Positions 7,795-14,126 of a stretch of 18,766 nt of DNA are shown piece by piece. Where the stretch lies: contig SLJA01000171.1 of NCBI GenBank assembly GCA_007135355.1, positions 1 to 18,766 on the forward strand, given 5' to 3'. This DNA comes from Wenzhouxiangella sp. Lineage in GTDB: Bacteria > Pseudomonadota > Gammaproteobacteria > Xanthomonadales > Wenzhouxiangellaceae. The number at the start of each line of letters is the position of its first letter. Position 1 is the stretch's first letter. The position numbers were made by a program, and so were the translations under genes. Below the pieces are notes generated by a model. It was not told where the DNA came from. It was given only the letters and a program-made list of their open reading frames with translations, and did not search any database.

Positions 7795-7800
7795 CGTATA
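7795..7800 (-). promoter_or_regulatory. Possible -10 box before the barrel-protein gene
   Basis: TATACG on the minus strand lies ten bases before the GTG at 7784, so a transcript could start within about four bases of that codon. The box is inside the reading frame extended from the ATG at 7823, so this signal and that longer start are mutually exclusive. Alternatively TTGTGT and TACACT, 18 bases apart and about 20 bases further upstream, could be the promoter. Confidence 0.25.
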
Positions 7801-7952
7801 AGCCTGAGGCCAAGTGTAAACATTTCGTTGGCAAAAACACAACGTTTGGCGAGGTTTTTTTTGCAAATTCCGGAAAGATTCACAAAAACAGGCACTAAAG
7901 CGCGCCTCAAACACGCCAAGATGTTGCAGGAACACAACAATCTAGTCCCGCG

Positions 7953-8960
7953 TCAACGCACCCGTTCGCAGAGGGCGTCGGCAAAACTCGCTGTGGTTCC
8001 ATGCCCCCCCAGATCGGGCGTCGTACGATCCGCCGCGGCAATCGCATCACCAATGGCCAGACGCAGGCGGCGCGCCTTGTCATGCATTTCCAGGTGCTCG
8101 AGCATTTGCGCCGCCGCCAGCAACAACGCACATGGGTTGGCGATACCTCGTCCGGCGATATCCGGGGCTGAGCCGTGGACGGCTTCAAACATGGCCGCTC
8201 TTTCACCGATATTGGCGCCCGGCGCGAGCCCGAGCCCACCGACCAGCCCGGCGCAGAGGTCGGAAATGATGTCGCCGAACAAGTTGGTGGTCACAATCAC
8301 GTCAAACCGCTCCGGGCGCATGACCAGCTGCATGCAGGCGTTATCGACGATCATGTCGTCGCAGTCGATGTCCACGAAATCCGAGGCCACATCACGGGCC
8401 ACACTCAGGAACATGCCGGTGACATCCTTGAGGATATTGGCCTTGTGCACCACGGTCACTCGCTTGCGCCCAGCCCGCCGCGCCAGCTCAAAAGCGAAGC
8501 GCACGATGCGCTCGCAACCGCCGCGGGTTGCGATCATCTTCGACTCCGCCCGGCTGCCGTCGTCGGCGGTGAACGCGCCTTCGCCGAGGTAGGCTCCCTC
8601 GGTGTTTTCGCGAACCGTGATCAGATCGATATTCTCGTAGCGCGAGCGCGAGCCACGAAAACTGATGGCCGGGCGCACATTGGCGTACAGATCGAAATGT
8701 TTGCGCAATGCCACATTGAGCGACTTGAAGCCGCCACCAACCGGGGTGGTCAAAGGCGACTTGAGCGCCACCGCGTTGCGCTCGATCGACTCCAGGGTGG
8801 CCGCGGGCAGGAGCTCTCCGGTCTCATCCTGGGCCGCCAGGCCGGCCAGCTGGAAGTCATAACTGAGGCCTGCGCCGAGCGCATCCAGCACTTGCAGCGT
8901 GGCATCCATGATTTCCGGGCCAATGCCGTCGCCCCGGATGACGGTGATTTGTTGCGTCAC
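7953..8960 (-). CDS. NAD-dependent isocitrate dehydrogenase
   Basis: Oxidative decarboxylation of isocitrate to 2-oxoglutarate in the citric acid cycle, of the beta-decarboxylating dehydrogenase family. The 335-residue protein has GDGIGPE (10-16), the isocitrate-binding motif SLNVALRKHFDLYANVRP with Ser80, Asn82, Arg86 and Arg96, VRENTEG (116-122) with Tyr124, and the metal/substrate aspartates in NLFGDIISDL. Isopropylmalate dehydrogenases lack the Ser-x-Asn pair, which favours isocitrate. In the cofactor loop HGSAPDIAG the Lys-Tyr that reads the NADP phosphate in E. coli Icd is replaced by Asp-Ile, which indicates NAD. It is shorter than E. coli Icd (416) and resembles the NAD type described in xanthomonads. 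GTG start. It has its own consensus -10 box (9002-9007) although grxC lies 98 bases upstream in the same direction. A homoisocitrate-type substrate is a remote alternative. Confidence 0.9.
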   Translation of the reverse strand: MTQQITVIRGDGIGPEIMDATLQVLDALGAGLSYDFQLAGLAAQDETGELLPAATLESIERNAVALKSPLTTPVGGGFKSLNVALRKHFDLYANVRPAISFRGSRSRYENIDLITVRENTEGAYLGEGAFTADDGSRAESKMIATRGGCERIVRFAFELARRAGRKRVTVVHKANILKDVTGMFLSVARDVASDFVDIDCDDMIVDNACMQLVMRPERFDVIVTTNLFGDIISDLCAGLVGGLGLAPGANIGERAAMFEAVHGSAPDIAGRGIANPCALLLAAAQMLEHLEMHDKARRLRLAIGDAIAAADRTTPDLGGHGTTASFADALCERVR

Positions 8961-8971
8961 GCGGTAACTAC

Positions 8972-8993
8972 CAGGTTTGAGTGGTCAGGTTTG
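8972..8993. repeat. Direct repeat in the icd leader
   Basis: CAGGTTTG occurs at 8972-8979 and again at 8986-8993, a 14-base period (CAAACCTG on the coding strand). Both copies lie in the predicted untranslated leader between the -10 box and the GTG of the isocitrate dehydrogenase gene. This could be a tandem operator or an RNA element; an 8-base repeat by chance is also possible. Confidence 0.5.
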
Positions 8994-9001
8994 GACGGCG
9001 G

Positions 9002-9007
9002 ATTATA
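9002..9007 (-). promoter_or_regulatory. Consensus -10 box of the isocitrate dehydrogenase gene
   Basis: A perfect TATAAT on the minus strand, expected start near 8995, leader about 35 bases. The -35 position (around 9025-9030) has no good TTGACA match. A perfect 10-base palindrome TGGGCGCCCA (9011-9020) sits in the spacer, where a regulator or weak -35 compensated by an activator would be plausible. Confidence 0.5.
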
Positions 9008-9058
9008 GCTTGGGCGCCCACGGCTCAGGTCCGGACATGTGGCCCATCGCACACGCAT

Positions 9059-9328
9059 TCAATCTCCGGCCGGCCCGAGCAGCCGGTCCAGTTCACCGCG
9101 GCGGTCCAGCAGGCTCAGATCGTCAAAGCCGCCGACATGGCGATCTCCGATGAAGATCTGGGGCACGGTATGCCGGCCGCTGCGCTGCATCATTTCCGCC
9201 CGTTTGCCGCTCTGCAGGTCGACAGCAACTTCGGTCCAGCGCACCCCCTTGGCCTGCAGCAGACTACGGGCCGCAACGCAATAAGGGCAACTTGATGTGG
9301 CGTACATGACGATAGTCGGTTGAGACAT
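9059..9328 (-). CDS. grxC: Glutaredoxin 3
   Basis: Glutathione-dependent thiol-disulfide oxidoreductase of the cytoplasm. The 89-residue protein has the dithiol active site Cys14-Pro-Tyr-Cys17 near the N-terminus, the cis-proline motif TVPQIFIG and the GGFDDL glutathione-binding turn, and is the normal size for GrxC. The frame stays open upstream to 9448, but the ATG at 9328 is right: it has GGAG seven bases upstream and places the first strand (TIVMYATSSCPYC) at the expected position. It lies 58 bases after tusE in the same direction and may be cotranscribed with the sulfur-relay genes, a functionally sensible link because both handle protein thiols and persulfides. Confidence 0.95.
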   Translation of the reverse strand: MSQPTIVMYATSSCPYCVAARSLLQAKGVRWTEVAVDLQSGKRAEMMQRSGRHTVPQIFIGDRHVGGFDDLSLLDRRGELDRLLGPAGD

Positions 9329-9335
9329 GCATTTT

Positions 9336-9339
9336 CTCC
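9336..9339 (-). promoter_or_regulatory. Ribosome binding site deciding the grxC start
   Basis: GGAG on the minus strand, seven bases before the ATG at 9328. It rejects the longer open frame beginning at 9448, whose extra 40 residues overlap the end of tusE and look like no known domain. Confidence 0.75.
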
Positions 9340-9386
9340 AGTGATCTCGATGGGTCGGCAAGGTACCCGCGTCGGCCGAGGCCGAG

Positions 9387-9737
9387 TCACAGGCACCAGT
9401 CAGGCCGCGGCAAACCGCCATACTTGCACGCCAGTCGTACCGGGCCATCGGGGAACAGACGGTACAGCTGGCGGCTGCCCTCCGTATCGGGCCTTGCTTC
9501 CTTCAGCGCTGCGACCAGAGTGCGCATCAGCGGCGGGTTGCCGTAGCGCAGATGATACTCGCGCACGTAGTGGATCAACCACCACTGCTCGTCGCCCAGC
9601 TCGATGCCGTCACAGGCCGCCAGCCAGCGCGCCACCGCTGGCGTCCAATCGCGCGCATCGGCTAGATGCCCGTCATCATCGAGTCTCGGCACCGCATCGC
9701 CGGGCATTGCATCACCTCCGGTGCCGGGCGCGGTCAT
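9387..9737 (-). CDS. tusE: TusE/DsrC family sulfur carrier
   Basis: Small sulfur carrier that in the Tus relay takes sulfur from TusBCD and passes it to MnmA for 2-thiolation of tRNA wobble uridine; cytoplasmic. The 116-residue protein has the family landmarks: DDDGHLADARDWTPAVARWLA (about 20-40), a helix with ELGDEQWWLIHYVREYHLRYGNPP, then LYRLFPDGP and the C-terminal arm LACKYGGLPRPDWCL. The penultimate Cys115 is the invariant carrier cysteine. A second cysteine, Cys104, lies ten residues before it, exactly as in DsrC of sulfur metabolisers, whereas E. coli TusE has only the last. The ATG overlaps the tusC stop by four bases (ATGA), a sign of translational coupling. No dsrAB genes are in the window, so the tRNA role is the safer call; a DsrC-like redox or regulatory role is possible. 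Confidence 0.88.
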   Translation of the reverse strand: MTAPGTGGDAMPGDAVPRLDDDGHLADARDWTPAVARWLAACDGIELGDEQWWLIHYVREYHLRYGNPPLMRTLVAALKEARPDTEGSRQLYRLFPDGPVRLACKYGGLPRPDWCL

Positions 9738-10030
9738 GTCCGGATCACCACGATGGGGCCGTCCGAGGCCGACGATTGCGGTCGGCCCGCCGGCCCGGTG
9801 GCAACGACATCCTCAGTCTGACCGGTCAGTATCTCGGCCAGAGCCTGGTCCTCCAATTGCCTCCAGGCCGAGTCGATGCCGTCATCCAGCAACTCCCTGG
9901 CACGGCCCAGCAACCGCACCTGAACGTGCAAATCCAGGCTGGCCGCCGCCAGCACCAATTCCAACAGCTCGCGCCGATCAGCGGCCTCGGGCAGATCGCC
10001 GATCACGATGCGGTAGGTACGCTTATTCAT
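9734..10030 (-). CDS. tusC: TusC/DsrF-like sulfur-relay subunit
   Basis: A 98-residue protein of the DsrE/DsrF fold, probably the TusC part of the sulfur-transfer complex. It starts with a strand (YRIVIGDLP), followed by a helix rich in Leu/Ala (RRELLELVLAAASLDLHVQV), then LLGRARELLDDGIDSAW, which matches the 'dDGV' turn of DsrF/TusC. It has no cysteine, as is usual for TusC, which is structural rather than catalytic. The identification leans on position between tusD and tusE. The ATG at 10030 is preferred over an upstream in-frame codon because GGAGG lies eight bases before it. It overlaps the end of tusD by eight bases and the start of tusE by four. Confidence 0.68.
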   Translation of the reverse strand: MNKRTYRIVIGDLPEAADRRELLELVLAAASLDLHVQVRLLGRARELLDDGIDSAWRQLEDQALAEILTGQTEDVVATGPAGRPQSSASDGPIVVIRT

Positions 10031-10364
10031 CTCGGGAACCTCCATCCAGCCTTCCGAAACTGGCGATTTCGGCACAACGGTCGGCTGCGTCCCAGAACTG
10101 CATCAGACTACCCAGTTGCCAACCCGCCGGTACCGCAGCGCCACCGCGCCGCCGCCAGCCCGCCGAACACAGCATCAGGGTGGCGGCCTGAGTGGCCGCG
10201 GCCAAGCGCTGCCGCGCTATCGCGGACTCTGCCCAGTCCAGGCCGGGACCATGGAAAAACATCAACCGGCGTCCTCCGGGCTGGGCCCGGACATGTGAAA
10301 TCACGGCATCCAGACCCGCCTCGTCCGGCGGACAACGAATCAGCATGACCTCGTCATACGGCAC
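10023..10364 (-). CDS. tusD: TusD/DsrE-like sulfurtransferase subunit
   Basis: The 113-residue protein has the DsrE fold: a first strand VMLIRCPPDE, a second strand RLMFFHGPGLDWAES, the strand with the putative sulfur-accepting cysteine LMLCSAGWRRRG (Cys66, where TusD/DsrE have C-x-A-A-x-x-R-G), then AGWQLGSLMQFWDAADRCAEIASFG, which closely follows the family's 'GL..L.e....ADRv..F' ending. It would accept persulfide sulfur from TusA and pass it to TusE. GTG start at 10364 is supported by AGAGGA six bases upstream; an ATG at 10346 is the alternative. It is first in a tusD-tusC-tusE cluster and divergent from bepA across about 53 bases. No tusB/dsrH gene follows tusC, so the usual hexameric partner is missing from this locus. 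Confidence 0.75.
   Translation of the reverse strand: MPYDEVMLIRCPPDEAGLDAVISHVRAQPGGRRLMFFHGPGLDWAESAIARQRLAAATQAATLMLCSAGWRRRGGAAVPAGWQLGSLMQFWDAADRCAEIASFGRLDGGSRDE
10039..10043 (-). promoter_or_regulatory. Ribosome binding site deciding the tusC start
   Basis: GGAGG on the minus strand, eight bases before the ATG at 10030, inside the end of tusD. It selects this ATG over the longer frame starting at 10075. Confidence 0.75.
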
Positions 10365-10417
10365 GGGCTATCCTCTTGTCTTCTGAAACCTTAATCGGCA
10401 CTCCCGGTCTTAGCAGC

Positions 10418-11887
10418 ATGATGCCGCGAATCCTTGGACAACTCCTGCTCGGTGGCTTGCTTGCCCTGACCTGCTTCAGTGTAGCGGCCCAGTCGTCCGT
10501 GCGCCTGCCGGACATGGGCAGCACCACAACGCGTGTGCTCAGCCCCGAGCAGGAGCGCACTTTCGCTGAAGACTTCGAGCGCTTCCTGCGCGCCAACAAT
10601 CTGTTGATCGAAGATCCCATGATCCGCGACTATTTCAAGGACATGGGCTTCCGCATCGTTTCCTTTTCCTCGCGCAGCAACGCGCCGTTCAGCTTTTTTG
10701 TCATCCGCGAACCCAGCATCAACGCGTTTGCCGCCCCGGCCGGCGTAATCGGCCTGCATTCCGGGCTGATCCTGGCTGCCCAGAGTGAAGCCGAAGTGGC
10801 CGGCGTCGTGGCGCACGAAATTGCCCACGTCACCCAGGATCACCTGGCCCGCGCCATGGAAGCCCAGCAGGCGACCAGCTTGCCCACCATGCTGGCCACG
10901 CTGGCATTGGCGGTGGCGGCCGGGGCGGCCGGCAACGCCGACGCCAGCCAAGCCGTGTTGCTGAGCGGCATGGGTCTGGCTCAGCAGTTTTCCATCAACC
11001 ATACCCGCCAGGCCGAAGCCGAGGCGGATCGCGTCGGCATCCGCTACCTGGCCGCCGCCGGGTTTGACCCGCATGGGATGGTTTCTTTCTTCGAACGCCT
11101 GAACGCGTTCAGCCGGGCCATGGGCCAGGGTCCGCCGGAATATCTGCGCACCCATCCGCTGACCGTCAACCGGATCGCCGAAGCGCGCAGCCGCGCCGAC
11201 GCCATGACGGTGCGCGAACCTCGTGATGACAGCCGGTTTCACTATGTGCAGGCGCGGCTGCGCGTGATCATGAGCAATCGCCCCGATCAGGCCATCGACT
11301 GGTTTCGACTGCGGCTGGAGCGCGAGGATCGACCCGCACCGGCGATGCACTACGGCCTCGCCCTGGCCAGCATTCGGGCGCGCAATTTCGAGCAGGCGCG
11401 CGATCATGTGCAAATCCTGCTGCAGGCCGAACCGGACCGTCAGCTGTTTCGACTACTGCATGCCGAGTTATTGCTGGCCGAAGGCAACAGCAGCGAAGCG
11501 GTCGATATTCTGGCCGAGCTGTATCAATCCTTTCCCGGCAGCGCGACCGTCACCGTTCAATATGTCGATGCCCTGATGCACGAAAGCGATCCACAGCTCG
11601 CCGCGCGCGCCGCCACCGTGGCCAGGGCCCACCTGCGCGATCACCCGCGTGATCTGCGCATGACAGAAATGCTGGCGCGCGCCGCCGATCGCTCCGGCGA
11701 TAGTGTCAGGGCACTGGAAGCCCTGGCCGAAAGCTACTACCTGCGCGGCGGCGTGTCCGAGGCGATCGTTCAGTTGGAAAAAGCCGTTGCCCGGGACGAT
11801 TTGGATTTTTACCAACGAGCCCGCATCAATGCGCGCTTGAATGATTTTCGCAGCCAACACGTCAGACGCCTGCATACCGGGCGTTGA
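10418..11887 (+). CDS. bepA: BepA-like periplasmic M48 metalloprotease/chaperone with TPR repeats
   Basis: Periplasmic quality-control protease and chaperone for outer-membrane proteins such as LptD and BamA substrates in E. coli. The 489-residue protein starts with a signal peptide (MMPRILGQLLLGGLLALT, cleavage near VAAQS). The M48 peptidase domain has the zinc motif His133-Glu-Ile-Ala-His137 and the downstream third ligand Glu200 in EAEAD, with Asp204; the family segment FAAPAGVIGLHSGLI precedes it. From about residue 290 to the end the protein is all-helical with TPR-like units (YGLALASIRARNFEQARDHV, LLHAELLLAEGNSSEAVDIL). Size and layout match YfgC/BepA (487 in E. coli). Two adjacent ATGs at 10418 and 10421 are both possible; an upstream in-frame TTG at 10376 would bury the signal peptide. 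Divergent from tusD. Confidence 0.92.
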   Translation: MMPRILGQLLLGGLLALTCFSVAAQSSVRLPDMGSTTTRVLSPEQERTFAEDFERFLRANNLLIEDPMIRDYFKDMGFRIVSFSSRSNAPFSFFVIREPSINAFAAPAGVIGLHSGLILAAQSEAEVAGVVAHEIAHVTQDHLARAMEAQQATSLPTMLATLALAVAAGAAGNADASQAVLLSGMGLAQQFSINHTRQAEAEADRVGIRYLAAAGFDPHGMVSFFERLNAFSRAMGQGPPEYLRTHPLTVNRIAEARSRADAMTVREPRDDSRFHYVQARLRVIMSNRPDQAIDWFRLRLEREDRPAPAMHYGLALASIRARNFEQARDHVQILLQAEPDRQLFRLLHAELLLAEGNSSEAVDILAELYQSFPGSATVTVQYVDALMHESDPQLAARAATVARAHLRDHPRDLRMTEMLARAADRSGDSVRALEALAESYYLRGGVSEAIVQLEKAVARDDLDFYQRARINARLNDFRSQHVRRLHTGR

Positions 11888-11915
11888 CCGCTCCCACCGA
11901 GTCATTCAAGCAGGT

Positions 11916-11939
11916 CGCCACGCACTTGCCGGCGTGGTG
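11916..11939. repeat. Inverted repeat in the bepA-ppk gap
   Basis: CCACGC (11918-11923) and GCGTGG (11932-11937) with an 8-base loop; a wobble pair and one further C-G pair extend the stem to eight. No T-run follows, so it is a weak terminator candidate for bepA or a binding site just upstream of a possible -10 (TAGAGT, 11940-11945) for ppk. Confidence 0.35.
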
Positions 11940-11987
11940 TAGAGTGGAGTTGAGTCTTTCGTGCACTCAGCCATCAGTACTGCAACC

Positions 11988-14126
11988 ATGTCCAAAAGCG
12001 ACGATCGTTTCTGCCGCAGCGTCGGCCAACAGGCATCGGAACTGAACGAATGGCGGCATGACGATCTAAGCGCGCCCGAGTTGCTGTTCAATCGCGAATT
12101 GAGCCTACTGGCCTTCACCAAGCGCGTTCTGGCCATGGCCAGTGATCCCCGCGTTCCCCTGCTCGAGCGGCTGCGTTTTCTCTGCATTTCCTGCACCAAC
12201 CTGGACGAGTTTTTCGAAGTCCGGGTTGCATCGGTCAGACAGCGTATGCAGCATGGCGCCAATCAACCGGGGCCGGACGGGATGACGCCCAAGGCGGTAC
12301 TGGAAGCCATTCGCCAGGCCGTGCTGAAGATGATCGAGCAGCAATATCACGTCATGAATGAAGAGCTGACACCGGAACTGGCCGAACAAGGCATTCATAT
12401 TGTTCGGCGCAGCAAGTGGACGCGCAAACAACGGCGCTGGCTGCATCACCACTTCCGCCGTGAACTCATGCCGGTGCTGAGTCCACTCGGACTGGATCCG
12501 GCCCACCCTTTTCCGCGCATTCTCAACAAAAGCCTGAATTTTGCCGTCTCGCTGGAGGGCCAGGACGCGTTCGGGCGCGACAGCGGCATGGCGCTGGTGC
12601 GGGCGCCACGCTCCTTGCCACGCATTATTCGCATCCCGAAAAGCTACACGCGCGGCCCGAACGACTTCGTGTTCCTATCTTCCATCCTGCACGCCTTCAT
12701 CGACGAACTGTTTCCCGGCATGAAGGTGCGTGGTTGCTACCAGTTTCGGGTCACCCGCAACAGCGAACTGTTCGTCGACGAAGAGGAAATCGAAGACCTG
12801 GCGCGCGCGCTGGAAGGTGAACTGCTCGGACGCGGCTTCGCCGAAGCCGTGCGCCTCGAAGTCGCCACCAACTGTCCTGACAGTATTGTTCGTTTCCTGG
12901 CAGCCAAGTTCGGACTGCAGGACGACAGCGTCTACCGCTGCGACGGACCGGTCAACCTCAATCGCATGAGCGCCATCTGCGACCTGGCCGATCGCCCTGA
13001 CCTCAAATTCCCTCCGTTCCAGCCGCACACGGCCAAACCACTGTTGCCGGCGGGCAACCTGTTCGCTGCCATCCGGCGCAAGGACTGGCTACTGCACCAC
13101 CCCTACGACAGCTTCCAGCCGGTCGTCGATCTGCTGCGCCAGGCGGTTAACGATCCATCGGTACTGGCAATCAAGCAGACGCTGTACCGCACCGGGGTCG
13201 ATTCGGCCATTGTCGGATTACTGGTTGAAGCGGCCCGTTCCGGCAAGGATGTCACCGTCATTGTGGAGCTGCGCGCCCGCTTCGACGAGGAAGCCAACAT
13301 CACGCTGGCCACGCGTTTGCAGGAAGCCGGCGTGCAAGTGGTCTACGGCGTGGTCGGCCACAAGACCCACGCCAAGATGATGCTGATCGTGCGCCGTGAG
13401 CGCGGGCGCTTGCACCGCTACATCCACCTCGGAACCGGCAACTATCATCAAGGGACAGCCAAGGCCTATACCGACTGGAGCCTGCTGAGTGCAGAGCCGC
13501 AATTGGCTCAGGATGTGCACAGGATTTTTCTGCAATTGTCGGGGCTGGGCCGGGCCCAGGCCCTCAACCAGCTGGTCCAGTCTCCGTTTGACCTGCACCG
13601 GTTTCTGCTCGACCGCATTGCGCGTGAGACCGCTCACGCCGAGGCGGGCCGGCCGGCCAGGGTTTGCGCCAAGATGAACTCCCTGACCGAACCGGAGCTG
13701 ATCCGCGCCCTGTACCACGCCTCGCGCGCGGGCGTGCGGGTCCAGCTGGTGGTGCGCGGTATCTGCTGCCTGCGACCGGGCGTACCCGGCCTGTCCGAAA
13801 ACATCCGCGTACGCTCTATTCTGGGCCGTTTTCTGGAACATAGCCGCGTTTATCATTTCGCCAACGACGGACAGCCCGAAACCTACGCCGCCAGCGCCGA
13901 TCTGATGGAGCGCAACCTGTTCCAGCGCGTCGAGACCTGTTACCCGATCATTGACCCCAAAGGCGCCGAACGCGTGCTGCGCGAGTCCATCGAGCTGGCC
14001 TTCGCCGACAACCGCAGCGCCTGGGAACTGCAAGCGGACGGCCGCTATGAGCTAGCCTGCCCCGCGGATGGAGAAGACAGTATTGCGCTGCAAGATGTAT
14101 TGAGGGCAGAAGCACTTGATGCCTGA
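11988..14126 (+). CDS. ppk: Polyphosphate kinase 1
   Basis: Reversibly polymerises the gamma phosphate of ATP into inorganic polyphosphate; membrane associated. The 712-residue protein has the N-terminal family start LLFNRELSLLAFTKRVL, the FLCISCTNLDEFFEVRVASVRQ helix, the ATP-binding and catalytic core with HHPYDSFQPVVDLLRQA, AIKQTLYRTG, and the two catalytic-core histidines in HAKMM (His461) and IHLGTGNYH (His480), 19 residues apart like His435 and His454 of E. coli PPK. The C-terminal phospholipase-D-like halves are complete (MNSLTEPELIRALYHASRAGV, VRSILGRFLEHSR). The ATG at 11988 is preferred; an in-frame GTG at 11961 with GGAG eleven bases upstream is possible. The last eight bases overlap the start of ppx, so kinase and phosphatase of the same polymer are made from one mRNA. 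Confidence 0.96.
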   Translation: MSKSDDRFCRSVGQQASELNEWRHDDLSAPELLFNRELSLLAFTKRVLAMASDPRVPLLERLRFLCISCTNLDEFFEVRVASVRQRMQHGANQPGPDGMTPKAVLEAIRQAVLKMIEQQYHVMNEELTPELAEQGIHIVRRSKWTRKQRRWLHHHFRRELMPVLSPLGLDPAHPFPRILNKSLNFAVSLEGQDAFGRDSGMALVRAPRSLPRIIRIPKSYTRGPNDFVFLSSILHAFIDELFPGMKVRGCYQFRVTRNSELFVDEEEIEDLARALEGELLGRGFAEAVRLEVATNCPDSIVRFLAAKFGLQDDSVYRCDGPVNLNRMSAICDLADRPDLKFPPFQPHTAKPLLPAGNLFAAIRRKDWLLHHPYDSFQPVVDLLRQAVNDPSVLAIKQTLYRTGVDSAIVGLLVEAARSGKDVTVIVELRARFDEEANITLATRLQEAGVQVVYGVVGHKTHAKMMLIVRRERGRLHRYIHLGTGNYHQGTAKAYTDWSLLSAEPQLAQDVHRIFLQLSGLGRAQALNQLVQSPFDLHRFLLDRIARETAHAEAGRPARVCAKMNSLTEPELIRALYHASRAGVRVQLVVRGICCLRPGVPGLSENIRVRSILGRFLEHSRVYHFANDGQPETYAASADLMERNLFQRVETCYPIIDPKGAERVLRESIELAFADNRSAWELQADGRYELACPADGEDSIALQDVLRAEALDA

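Noticed and set aside
7855..7862. Run of eight T on the plus strand as an intrinsic terminator
   Set aside because: No GC-rich hairpin precedes it and no plus-strand gene ends there.
7579..8592. Plus-strand open frame opposite the barrel gene and icd
   Set aside because: Low-complexity Ser/Arg/Ala product, antisense to the isocitrate dehydrogenase motifs.
9320..10348. Plus-strand open frame over the tus cluster
   Set aside because: Arg/Pro/His-rich shadow; the minus strand has three overlapping genes with family motifs.
10391..11413. Minus-strand open frame inside bepA
   Set aside because: Antisense to the HEIAH protease domain; no recognisable motifs.
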